This document shows, piece after piece, positions 9,651 through 16,972 of a stretch of DNA of 64,000 nt. The stretch is from Actinomycetaceae bacterium zg-1166. Its GTDB lineage: Bacteria; Actinomycetota; Actinomycetes; Actinomycetales; Actinomycetaceae. The notes beneath the pieces are model-generated. The model saw only the letters and a program-made list of their open reading frames with translations. It did not search any database and was not told the origin of the DNA. Position 1 is the stretch's first letter. Every line of letters starts with the position of its first letter. The translations under genes and the position numbers were made by a program. Location: positions 372,001 to 436,000 of the forward strand of contig CP064953.1 in NCBI GenBank assembly GCA_015679245.1, in the 5' to 3' direction.

Positions 9651-10106
9651 ATGACACCTCAAATTTCACCCGTCGTCGATAAGGCCCTTCAACAGGCTCT
9701 TGTCGATCTATCCGACCTCGCCCTCCTGGGTAAACAAGCGCACTGGAACATCGAAGGTTCACGATTCCGTTCCCTTCACCTCCAGCTCGACGAGATTGTG
9801 GACTACGTGCGTACCGCCTCCGATGACGTTGCCGAACGCATTGCCACCCTTGGTGGAGCTCCCGATGCCCGTGCAGCGACGATTGCCGCGCAATCTGGCC
9901 TCAAGCAGTTTGAAGGCGGCAAGCTCTCGGTAGATGCCGTATATGCGCAGTTTGAGGAACTTCTCATGGGGGTCTCGGATCGTATAAAAGCCACCCTTGA
10001 CTCAGTAGACGAAGAAGATCATCTTTCCAATGATCTCCTTATAGGCATTGCCGCCGAGTTAGAGAAAGAAGCCTGGATGCTCCGTATGGCCGCCCAGCGC
10101 GGCTAA
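9651..10106 (+). CDS. dps: Dps-family DNA-binding ferritin
   Basis: 151 aa ferritin-like protein that oxidises and stores iron with peroxide and can coat DNA in stress. ALLGKQAHWNIEGSRFRSLHLQLDEIVD carries the ferroxidase His and Asp/Glu ligands of the inter-subunit site, and DDVAERIATLGGAP is the second block. The C-terminal DHLSNDLLIGIAAELEKEAWMLRM is helix D. ATG 9651 is preceded by a canonical Shine-Dalgarno AGAAGGAG at about 6 nt, unlike many neighbours. A strong terminator follows at 10180. Slightly short for Dps because the basic N-terminal tail is lacking, so DNA binding is uncertain. Confidence 0.93.
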   Translation: MTPQISPVVDKALQQALVDLSDLALLGKQAHWNIEGSRFRSLHLQLDEIVDYVRTASDDVAERIATLGGAPDARAATIAAQSGLKQFEGGKLSVDAVYAQFEELLMGVSDRIKATLDSVDEEDHLSNDLLIGIAAELEKEAWMLRMAAQRG

Positions 10107-10179
10107 GCAGCGGCTAAGCAAACATGAAGCCTGGCACCTGGGCTATATTCGCAATTTCATTGCGTATCTATGTGGTGTA

Positions 10180-10212
10180 GTGGGGTTGGTTACGCACCAA
10201 CCCCACATTTTC
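10180..10212 (+). terminator. Rho-independent terminator of dps
   Basis: Perfect 11-bp stem GTGGGGTTGGT / ACCAACCCCAC with a 5-nt loop (10180-10206), followed by ATTTTCTT. Confidence 0.85.
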
Positions 10213-10438
10213 TTGAGGGGAGAAAGAGTCCAATCCACCTCACGCGCACTGAACCGTGCTGAACCTATTTTCGGTATTTCAGTATTTGTATTTTAACCAC
10301 GCGCTTGTAGCGGAGTCCGGCGCGAGTCGGAGGGAGATGTAGGGCAAGAGTCCCGAGCTCGTGCGTTCGCTCACTGTCAAAAATGTGAGACGTATCCGAG
10401 TGTGATTCTCGCCGAGGCATTGGTGCAACGGTGCCAGA
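10213..10438. other. Intergenic region between dps terminator and lipoprotein promoter
   Basis: About 225 bases with no credible ORF on either strand and no recognised RNA. The only signal I see is the TAACCT hexamer at its right edge (10439-10444). Confidence 0.5.
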
Positions 10439-10450
10439 TAACCTGGGGGA
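10439..10450 (+). promoter_or_regulatory. Leaderless promoter -10 (TAACCT) of the lipoprotein gene
   Basis: TAACCT at 10439-10444 with exactly 6 nt to GTG 10451. The run of G between them could mimic a Shine-Dalgarno but would touch the start codon. Confidence 0.55.
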
Positions 10451-11077
10451 GTGAAACGAATCTTCATCGCACTGTTGTCCGTTGCGGCGCTCGCAGCATG
10501 TTCCTCCCCTTCAAATAATTCCGCTAATTCCACTGATAAAAAGAACGAGGAAGCCTCAATAGCCTCCACTTCGCATCCCAATTCCCTGATGGAGATGAAC
10601 GAACTCCTCTCAAATTACGGCTATACAGGGATGAGCGCCAAGGAGATTATCAGCGAGCTTGAGTCAACCCCTATTGAACGTAAGCCCACCGAACTTGTGG
10701 CCGAAGTGACTAATGATGAGTTGCGCCTTTCCGATTCTTCAGGCGCACATGCCGAGCTCCCGATCGCGGAAGAGACCTATGTGGCCGTGGCTCCCTACAA
10801 AAATCACCCGCGTGAGTGTATGAATCACTCGCTCACCACCGATCTAGGTGAGCTTTCCAATACACCACTCCATGTCGAGGTTGCTGATGATAGTGATGTG
10901 ATAGTGCTGGAGAAAGATGTCACTACTTTTGAGAGTGGTTTCTTCGGGTTGTGGCTGCGCCCAGATTTCAGCGGCACGATTACCGTGAGCAGTGAGAAAG
11001 GGCAAGGGGTTGGGCTCATTTCGACGAAGCCTGGCGCCCCTACCTGCATCATGGATCTCAAGCTGTTGGAGAGCTAA
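10451..11077 (+). CDS. Putative lipoprotein of unknown function
   Basis: 208 aa. A short signal peptide (MKRIFIALLSVAALAAC) ends in the lipobox LAAC, so Cys17 should be lipidated and the protein anchored outside the cell. A low-complexity Ser/Asn/Lys linker follows. The mature part is acidic and has two cysteines (HPRECMNHSL and PTCIMDLKLL) that could form a disulfide. The predicted beta-rich C-terminal half has no family I recognise. GTG 10451 is preferred because it gives the signal peptide and the 6-nt spacing to TAACCT. It ends before a bidirectional terminator. Confidence 0.75.
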   Translation: MKRIFIALLSVAALAACSSPSNNSANSTDKKNEEASIASTSHPNSLMEMNELLSNYGYTGMSAKEIISELESTPIERKPTELVAEVTNDELRLSDSSGAHAELPIAEETYVAVAPYKNHPRECMNHSLTTDLGELSNTPLHVEVADDSDVIVLEKDVTTFESGFFGLWLRPDFSGTITVSSEKGQGVGLISTKPGAPTCIMDLKLLES

Positions 11078-11199
11078 GAATTCTCGGCTTTACTCACAGG
11101 AGGTTCCGCTCGCGCTTTATGAATACGATGCCGTGAACTATGAAGAGACGTTGATTGGAGCCTCTACTCGCGCCTTACGAACTCATCCGTGAAAAAGAG

Positions 11200-11238
11200 A
11201 AACCCCGGAATCGCGATCACTCGTGATTCCGGGGTTTT
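11200..11238. terminator. Bidirectional terminator between lipoprotein gene and tRNA-Arg
   Basis: Perfect 13-bp stem, AAACCCCGGAATC at 11200-11212 and GATTCCGGGGTTT at 11225-11237. T-rich tracts leave the stem on both strands (TTTTG on plus, TTTCTCTTTTTC on minus), so it can end both the plus-strand lipoprotein mRNA and the minus-strand tRNA. Confidence 0.85.
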
Positions 11239-11239
11239 G

Positions 11240-11312
11240 CGCCCTCAGCCGGACTCGAACCGGCAACCTGCAGATTAGAAGTCTGTTGCTCTATCCATTG
11301 AGCTATGAAGGC
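11240..11312 (-). tRNA. tRNA-Arg (anticodon TCT)
   Basis: 73 nt on the minus strand. The acceptor GCCTTCA pairs with TGAGGGC (one G-T pair). The D arm AGCTC/GAGC, the anticodon arm with loop CTTCTAA (anticodon TCT) and the T arm GCCGG-TTCGAGT-CCGGC are all present. Discriminator G; CCA is not encoded. It reads AGA/AGG arginine codons. Confidence 0.95.
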
Positions 11313-11429
11313 TTACGTTGGCTAATAATGTACCCGAGGAAGCGGCGAAGGCCAAAGCCCCAGGCTCACGAAGCAGGAGAAGTGAAGGGGCATGTGGCAC
11401 GATTGTGTGTCACGCCCGCCCAAACTTTC

Positions 11430-12404
11430 TCAGCCACGGTGAAGAATCGAATTGAGTTCGGTGTTCTGTACGCCGGGACGTGGCAGAGCTTCGACTGCTC
11501 CAGACTGCGAATTGCGGCGGAAGAGGATGTTATTCATCCCGGCAAGCATACGGGCAGGAATGACATCCGGCTCCACGATGTAACCCTCCTGGGAAGGCAT
11601 GACACCACCAGTGGGAAGAATTGTCACCTTTGTTCCAGATGTCACGTAGAGTCCGGCTTCCACAATGCAATCATCGCCCACTGGAATTCCCAGACCTGAG
11701 TTTGCTCCCAAGAGTGAGCGTTTGCCCACGCGCACACGTTCGCTGCCGCTACCTGAGAGCACACCCATCGTTGACGCACCGCCGCCGATATCTGCTCCAT
11801 CATCGACGACGACGCCCTGGGAGACTCGTCCCTCAATCATTGCTCGTCCGAGCGAACCAGCGTTGTAGTTGACAAAACCGGCGTGCATCACTGTGGTGCC
11901 TTCGGAGAGATATGCACCCAGACGCACATTGTTGCCATCGGCAATACGAATTCCCGATGGAATGACGTAATCGACCATACGAGGGAACTTGTCCACCGAA
12001 AGGATACGCACAGGTGTGTTCGTTTTGGCGCGCCCACGCATACGCGTCTCCTCGAAATCCTCCAAGAAACACGGGCCGAGGCTCGTCCATGCCACATTCT
12101 CCAAAACGGAGAAAATACCTCCCAGATTCACTGAATTCGGTTCGACGAAACGCCAGGAGAGCAGATGCAAACGCAAGTAAGCGCCAGCTGCAGTAGAAGG
12201 TTCTTCCTCAAGGTTAATAACAGTCTTGACGATGCGCAGATGGACGTGGCGGATCTCGTCGTCGCGCTCAAGAGAAAGAAGAAGGGGATCAGGCTGTGCA
12301 TCTTCAGGTGGTGTGCCCAGTTGTGGGCGCGGATACCAGACATCGAGAACTTTCCCGTCCGGTCGCGAGGTTGCCAGGCCGAAGCCCCATGCAGTGTTAC
12401 TCAT
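11430..12404 (-). CDS. dapD: 2,3,4,5-tetrahydropyridine-2,6-dicarboxylate N-succinyltransferase
   Basis: 324 aa actinobacterial-type DapD, which succinylates tetrahydrodipicolinate in the succinylase branch of diaminopimelate/lysine synthesis. An N-terminal globular domain (SNTAWGFGLAT...) precedes a left-handed beta-helix with hexapeptide repeats (VRLGAYLSEGTTVMHAGFVN, GASTMGVLSGSG, GIPVGDDCIVEAGLYV). The product of DapA and DapB, also in this window, is its substrate. TAGGCT lies 7 nt before ATG 12404, so translation is probably leaderless. It is similar in length to Rv1201c. Confidence 0.93.
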   Translation of the reverse strand: MSNTAWGFGLATSRPDGKVLDVWYPRPQLGTPPEDAQPDPLLLSLERDDEIRHVHLRIVKTVINLEEEPSTAAGAYLRLHLLSWRFVEPNSVNLGGIFSVLENVAWTSLGPCFLEDFEETRMRGRAKTNTPVRILSVDKFPRMVDYVIPSGIRIADGNNVRLGAYLSEGTTVMHAGFVNYNAGSLGRAMIEGRVSQGVVVDDGADIGGGASTMGVLSGSGSERVRVGKRSLLGANSGLGIPVGDDCIVEAGLYVTSGTKVTILPTGGVMPSQEGYIVEPDVIPARMLAGMNNILFRRNSQSGAVEALPRPGVQNTELNSILHRG

Positions 12405-12417
12405 GGAATAAAGCCTA
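12405..12417 (-). promoter_or_regulatory. Leaderless promoter -10 (TAGGCT) of dapD
   Basis: TAGGCT on the minus strand at 12412-12417, 7 nt before ATG 12404. No purine-rich ribosome-binding site lies between. Confidence 0.65.
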
Positions 12418-12434
12418 CCTATCTTCGTCTCAGC

Positions 12435-13076
12435 CTAGTTCCGTGCGTTCCACAACTCGGTAATAGAGAAGCCGAGATCAGCGAGCATATGGCGCACAAG
12501 TGGCAGGCTAATACCGACAACACCGTGGTAGTCACCTTCGACATGCTCAATGAAAGGCCCGCCAAAGCCATCCACAGTGAAGGAACCTGCCACATGTAAG
12601 GGCTCTCCGCAGGCAATATATGCGTCAATCTCCGCCGGAGTCATTTCTCCCACATGAACGCGCGCATGGGAAACCTCGCCGAGGCAGCGCCCTGAAGGTA
12701 GGTGTATAAGGAAGTGGCCAGTGTAGAGAAGCCCGGAGTTTCCCTGCATGTGAGTGAGGCGCTCACGAGCGATTTCCGCTGTATGTGGCTTTCCTACCAC
12801 CTGTCCGCCGAATTCAAACATCGAGTCACATCCGATGACGAAATCGCTCCAGTGCGGGCTATTTGGCCCAGCTGCTCGAATTTCCTCGGCCACTGCGGTG
12901 GCCTTGGCGCGCGCAAGAGCGAGTACCAGTGTACGTGCATCGCCTGTGAGGGAGGTGATGAGTGCTGCTTCGTCCACATGAGAGACGAGTACATGTGGAA
13001 TGATTCCGGCAGCGCGCAAGGTAGCTAGGCGTGCAGGAGATTGTGAGGCGAGAGTGAGCGTAAGTGGCGTAGTCAT
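12435..13076 (-). CDS. maf: Maf-family nucleoside triphosphate pyrophosphatase
   Basis: 213 aa cytoplasmic pyrophosphatase of the Maf/YhdE family, which removes non-canonical or excess nucleotides. LASQSPARLATLRAAG is the N-terminal SxSPRR-like substrate motif (here SQSPAR). DFVIGCDSMFEFGGQVVGKP and AGSFTVDGFGGPFIEHVEGDYHGVVGISLP are the catalytic blocks. ATG 13076 has GGAG only 2-3 nt away, too close to be a good ribosome-binding site, and no TANNNT at 6-7 nt. It may be read through from the DUF885 gene 40 nt upstream. Confidence 0.9.
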   Translation of the reverse strand: MTTPLTLTLASQSPARLATLRAAGIIPHVLVSHVDEAALITSLTGDARTLVLALARAKATAVAEEIRAAGPNSPHWSDFVIGCDSMFEFGGQVVGKPHTAEIARERLTHMQGNSGLLYTGHFLIHLPSGRCLGEVSHARVHVGEMTPAEIDAYIACGEPLHVAGSFTVDGFGGPFIEHVEGDYHGVVGISLPLVRHMLADLGFSITELWNARN

Positions 13077-13116
13077 ATCTCCGTATTTTCGTTAAAGGAT
13101 GACGAATAAGGCGTGG

Positions 13117-14838
13117 TTAGGCCTGCGGTTCTGTGCTACTCGTAGCCGCCAGTGCTTCGCCCAAGACGTCAAGACCCAGAGCGCCCAAGCGTAGAGCACG
13201 CATATGCCAGGCTTTGAGATCGAAATGTTCTCCTGCTGAGACAGCACGCTGTCGAGCTTCCTCACGCAGTTCGCTCCAGATACGATGTCCCACTTTGTAT
13301 GAGGGAGCTTGACCAGGCCAGCCGAGGTAACGATCTAACTCGAAGGAGAGGAAAGAAGGATCCATTGCCACGTTTTCGCGCAGAAACTCCCATGCGCTCT
13401 CTCGCTCCCAGATTTTGCCATGGAAGGATGCGAGGTTGGCAGTGCCGGTGACATCTACCTTTTTCCCCAGGTGGACACCGAGATCCACCACCACGCGCGA
13501 GGTGCGCAGGCGCATTGCATCAAGCACACCCATACGATCCCCCAGATCCTCGTGGAAGCCGAGTTCGGCCATGAGGTCTTCGGCGTAAAGAGCCCACCCT
13601 TCACCGTGTCCAGACACCCAGAGGCCGTGGCGTCGCCACTCATTGAGGCTCTCACTCATGTACGTGGCCATCCCCACTTGGAGATGATGGCCAGGTACAC
13701 CCTCGTGAAAGACGGTGGTTTTTTCCTGCCACGTGGCGAACTTTTCCACACCTGTAGGTACCGACCACCACATGCGTCCAGGTCTGGAAAAATCAGCTGT
13801 CGGTCCGGTGTAGTAGATTCCGCCGGTGCCATCTTCGAGGACCATGCACTCGATTTTTTGGAGAGGTTCGGGGATGTCAAAGTAGGTTCCCGAAAGTGTG
13901 GCGAGAGCTTCGTCGGCTGTGGACTGCATCCATGTGCGCAGTGCATGAGTGCCGTGGAGGGAGCGGGCTGGGTCGGCGTTGAGGCGATCCATCGCCTCGC
14001 GCACACTGACACCAGAGCCGTAAAGGGTGCGTGCGATCTCCTCTTGTTCACCAATGATGGCTGCGAGTTCGGCTTTACCCCATTCGTAGGTGTCGTCGAG
14101 ATCAATTTGTGCGCCGAGAAACTCACGGGAAAAGAGCGAATAGCGTTCGCGTCCCACGGCATTGGTGGCAATGGCGATAGGGGCGATCTCCTCGCGTAAG
14201 AAGGTAGCGAGTTGCCCGTATGCTTCCTGGGCACTTTGTGCACCGGCTTCGAGCCTTCTACGCAGACTCACTCCAGCCAGAGTGGAGTATGTCCCTTTGG
14301 CTGCCAGCTTAGTGAAAGCTGAATCGGCTCCAGTGAGAGCCTCACACTGGAGAGCGCATTGTTCCACCTGCCGCAGAGGGATTGCGGGGCCTGTGGAAGC
14401 TCGCTTTGTTAAAGAAGCACGATATCCCTCAAGAGCGGGAGCCACGTTCTCAAGTCGCATGGCAATCGTCGCCCAATCTTCAGTGCTCTCTGTGGACATG
14501 AGATCGAAAGTGTCGCGAATGGACTGGATGGGGCAGGCGATGACGTTGAGTTCACCAGTAGTTTCTCCGGCCTCGATGAGTTCGGCTTGTGTGGTCAGGC
14601 GCTCGCGGAGGGCAGCTGCGCTCACGGCGTCATCGGCATCGTGCGGTGTGAGTGTGTTCAGGCGGGAGAGAGTGGAAGAGATGAGGGCGGCATGTTCACT
14701 CGCAGCCTCTGGTGAAAAATCGGAGAATCGAGTTTCGTCGCCTGGAAGACCTGTGTCGGTGACGAGTTCGGGGGTGAGTTCGAGGAGCTTTGCCAGGTAG
14801 GAATTGGAGAGTTCGTCGATAGGTGTGCGTGCGCTCAT
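13117..14838 (-). CDS. DUF885 family metalloprotein (putative peptidase)
   Basis: 573 aa DUF885 protein, mostly alpha-helical, with the metal-binding signature HEGVPGHHLQVGMA near residue 383 and downstream GEGWALYAEDLM and HLGKKVDVTG blocks. DUF885 proteins look like zinc-dependent peptidases of the MA type, but the substrate is not established. No signal peptide or membrane helix is evident, so it should be cytoplasmic. TAGGCT precedes ATG 14838 by 6 nt, and that 6-nt spacer is itself GGAGGA, so both leaderless and leadered reading are conceivable. Probably a promoter for maf as well. Confidence 0.85.
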   Translation of the reverse strand: MSARTPIDELSNSYLAKLLELTPELVTDTGLPGDETRFSDFSPEAASEHAALISSTLSRLNTLTPHDADDAVSAAALRERLTTQAELIEAGETTGELNVIACPIQSIRDTFDLMSTESTEDWATIAMRLENVAPALEGYRASLTKRASTGPAIPLRQVEQCALQCEALTGADSAFTKLAAKGTYSTLAGVSLRRRLEAGAQSAQEAYGQLATFLREEIAPIAIATNAVGRERYSLFSREFLGAQIDLDDTYEWGKAELAAIIGEQEEIARTLYGSGVSVREAMDRLNADPARSLHGTHALRTWMQSTADEALATLSGTYFDIPEPLQKIECMVLEDGTGGIYYTGPTADFSRPGRMWWSVPTGVEKFATWQEKTTVFHEGVPGHHLQVGMATYMSESLNEWRRHGLWVSGHGEGWALYAEDLMAELGFHEDLGDRMGVLDAMRLRTSRVVVDLGVHLGKKVDVTGTANLASFHGKIWERESAWEFLRENVAMDPSFLSFELDRYLGWPGQAPSYKVGHRIWSELREEARQRAVSAGEHFDLKAWHMRALRLGALGLDVLGEALAATSSTEPQA

Positions 14839-14850
14839 TCCTCCAGCCTA
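14839..14850 (-). promoter_or_regulatory. Leaderless promoter -10 (TAGGCT) of the DUF885 gene
   Basis: TAGGCT on the minus strand at 14845-14850, 6 nt before ATG 14838. Confidence 0.6.
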
Positions 14851-15195
14851 CCTGGGCGTGTGATTCTTCGCTGAGAGGATATCGAGAATAGTCTTCTAGG
14901 TACAGATTTTTGACAATAGTTCAACCTGTCCTTAGCTGTCTATCTTCGTCTGTTGTATTTTTCGTGAGCATCTTCCACATGTGCACACTTGTGCCTAGTC
15001 GTGAGTCTTAACTTTCATGCAAATGTGATCTGGCGTACTATTATGGAACGGAAGGTGCTGTATGTACTACAGCACTGCGTTACCACCTCCCATTGCTCAC
15101 GTGGCTGTAGAGCTGCCGTATGAGGAGAGTTGAGTCTGGACGTGGAACGCGGTGAGGTAACGAAGCCGGCATTCAATGCCAGGAGAGGAGTTTGC
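14851..15195 (+). promoter_or_regulatory. Promoter and structured 5' leader of the adenylate cyclase gene
   Basis: About 345 bases without a gene. TTGACA occurs at about 14912. A TATTAT hexamer at 15039-15044 is the best -10. Just after it lies a perfect 8-bp hairpin, GTGCTGTA-TGTAC-TACAGCAC (15055-15075), then CGTTACC (15078-15084) complementary to GGTAACG (15156-15162). An ACCTCC segment at 15085-15090 could pair with the ribosome-binding site AGGAGAGGAG (15181-15190). This looks like a leader of about 145 nt able to fold; no known riboswitch class was recognised. Confidence 0.45.
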
Positions 15196-16272
15196 GTGAC
15201 GGATACCGTCCAGCGCCATATCCGTAGCCTCCTGGGTGGGGAAGAAAAATACACTCTCAGTCAAGCCGCCGCCCTCGCTCACACCACACCTGAACTTATG
15301 CGTCGATTGTGGCTCGCTATGGGCTTCCCCACTATTCCCGACGAAGAAAACTGTGTGCTCTTCACCGACGAAGACGTCACAGTGATGAAGCGCCGTATAG
15401 CCCTCCTTGACTCCGGTTTGGCGACTCCCGAAACTCTTGTTTCCCTTATCCGTGCAGAATCCCACATGTCTGATCGTCTCGCACTCTGGCAGCACGAATC
15501 CCTCGTCGAACATGCAGAACGAGTGCTCGGACTGGACGGAATTTCCGCGCGATTGTGGGTGCTTGACCATATCTCCGATTACTCCGATTTTCTACGCAAA
15601 CAGATAGATTACGCCTGGCGGCGCCACCTCGCGGGACTCTTGAAACGTTCAGCGGCAGAAGTCGAGCAAATGGATACTGCCGACGAGGGCGCCATGCAGC
15701 TTCAACGCGCCCTCGGCTTCGTGGATATGGTGTCCTTTACCCATCGCTCCAACGAACTCGGGGCAGCTGAACTGGTCGCTCTTGTAGGCGCTTTTGAACA
15801 GGCGTGCCGCGACGTTATCACCTCGTGTGGTGCGCGCGTGGTCAAAACGATCGGCGATGCTTTTCTCTATATCGCAGACGACGTGACCACTGGCGCTGAG
15901 ACGGCGACAAAGATTGTTGAGGAGCTTCGAGCCATCCCAGGAATGCTTCCCGTGCGCGCCTCCCTCGTCTGGGGTGGGGTTGTCTCACGTTTTGGGGATG
16001 TTTTCGGTCCCACGGTGAATCTCGCTTCGCGCCTGGCGGACGTCGCTCCCGCAGGTTCAGTGATCGTCGATACGAATACGGCCAATATCTTGCGCGCCCT
16101 AAAACTGGGGCTTTACACACTTGTGCCGGCTGGATCTCCTGACTTGCAAGGTATTGGTAAGATCGAGGCCTTCGAGTTGCGCCGTCTGCCCACTCGTGAG
16201 GCCAGCCCACGCTTCGTCTTGGGGAGAGATACTCACCAAAATACGGAAAAGTTAGGCAAGAACCTGACGTAG
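15196..16272 (+). CDS. Class III adenylate cyclase with N-terminal Rv1264-type regulatory domain
   Basis: 358 aa. GTG 15196 is chosen because AGGAGAGGAG lies 5 nt upstream; an in-frame TTG at 15130 is less likely. Residues about 15-90 resemble a MerR-like helix-turn-helix (YTLSQAAALAHTTPELMRRLW...VLFTDEDVTVMKRR), as in the autoinhibitory, pH-sensing N-domain of M. tuberculosis Rv1264. The catalytic domain follows: FVDMVSFT and KTIGDAFLY carry both metal Asp residues and the substrate Lys, and GDVFGPTVNLASRL carries the transition-state Asn and Arg. All key residues are present, so it should make cAMP. Cytoplasmic. It directly precedes a two-component system. Confidence 0.88.
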   Translation: MTDTVQRHIRSLLGGEEKYTLSQAAALAHTTPELMRRLWLAMGFPTIPDEENCVLFTDEDVTVMKRRIALLDSGLATPETLVSLIRAESHMSDRLALWQHESLVEHAERVLGLDGISARLWVLDHISDYSDFLRKQIDYAWRRHLAGLLKRSAAEVEQMDTADEGAMQLQRALGFVDMVSFTHRSNELGAAELVALVGAFEQACRDVITSCGARVVKTIGDAFLYIADDVTTGAETATKIVEELRAIPGMLPVRASLVWGGVVSRFGDVFGPTVNLASRLADVAPAGSVIVDTNTANILRALKLGLYTLVPAGSPDLQGIGKIEAFELRRLPTREASPRFVLGRDTHQNTEKLGKNLT

Positions 16273-16276
16273 GGCT

Positions 16277-16288
16277 TAGCATTCAAGA
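16277..16288 (+). promoter_or_regulatory. Leaderless promoter -10 (TAGCAT) of the response regulator
   Basis: TAGCAT at 16277-16282, 6 nt before GTG 16289 and only 4 nt after the cyclase stop codon. Confidence 0.55.
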
Positions 16289-16966
16289 GTGACGAATTTA
16301 CTGCTTGTTGAAGATGATGCCGCCATCTCCGGTCCGCTCATACGCGCGTTGACGCGCGAAGGCTATGACGTGAGCCTTGCGGAGACTGGCCGAGATGCTT
16401 TGGCGGCAATGGAGTCTCTGCCAGATCTCGTGATTCTCGATCTCGGGCTTCCCGATATGGATGGCCTCGATGTAGCACGCCAGGCGCGCTCACGTGGGTG
16501 GGATTTCCCCGTCCTCATTCTCACCGCCCGCACCGAAGAAGTGGATATGGTCGTGGGGTTGGACGCTGGAGCCGACGATTACGTCACCAAACCCTTCCGC
16601 CTTGCTGAGCTCTTGGCTCGTGTGCGCGCACAGCTGCGACGCGCCGATCATGTGGAAGGTCTTGATATTCTGCGTGCAGGGAATGTGAGCGTGGATGTAG
16701 CCGCTCATCGCGCCTTCGTCGCAGGGGAAGAAATTTCCTTGACAGGTAAGGAATTCGAGCTTCTGACGATCCTCGTACGCCACGCAGGTTCGGTTGTTTC
16801 GCGCGACGAGCTGCTGCGCGAAGTATGGGGAACTCCTGGCGACGATTCCACAAAAAAACTGGACATGCATATCTCGTGGCTGCGTCGTAAATTAGGCGAC
16901 GACGTCGGTGATCCCACCTACATTGTCACCGTGCGAGGAATGGGTTTCCGTTTCGAGAAGGAGTAA
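16289..16966 (+). CDS. OmpR/PhoB-family response regulator
   Basis: 225 aa. The receiver domain has acidic residues EDD at 8-10, the phosphoacceptor Asp in LVILDLGLPD (about residue 53), Thr in LILTAR and Lys in DYVTKPF. The C-terminal winged helix includes ISLTGKEFELL and KKLDMHISWLRRKLGD...IVTVRGMGFRFE. It is a DNA-binding transcription factor controlled by the kinase encoded 6 nt downstream. GTG start; 16 nt after the adenylate cyclase. The regulon is unknown. Confidence 0.94.
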   Translation: MTNLLLVEDDAAISGPLIRALTREGYDVSLAETGRDALAAMESLPDLVILDLGLPDMDGLDVARQARSRGWDFPVLILTARTEEVDMVVGLDAGADDYVTKPFRLAELLARVRAQLRRADHVEGLDILRAGNVSVDVAAHRAFVAGEEISLTGKEFELLTILVRHAGSVVSRDELLREVWGTPGDDSTKKLDMHISWLRRKLGDDVGDPTYIVTVRGMGFRFEKE

Positions 16967-16972
16967 GTTCCG

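Noticed and set aside
15130-15195. TTG start giving a 22-residue longer adenylate cyclase
   Set aside because: The GTG at 15196 has a strong ribosome-binding site at 5 nt and the added residues are not family-like.
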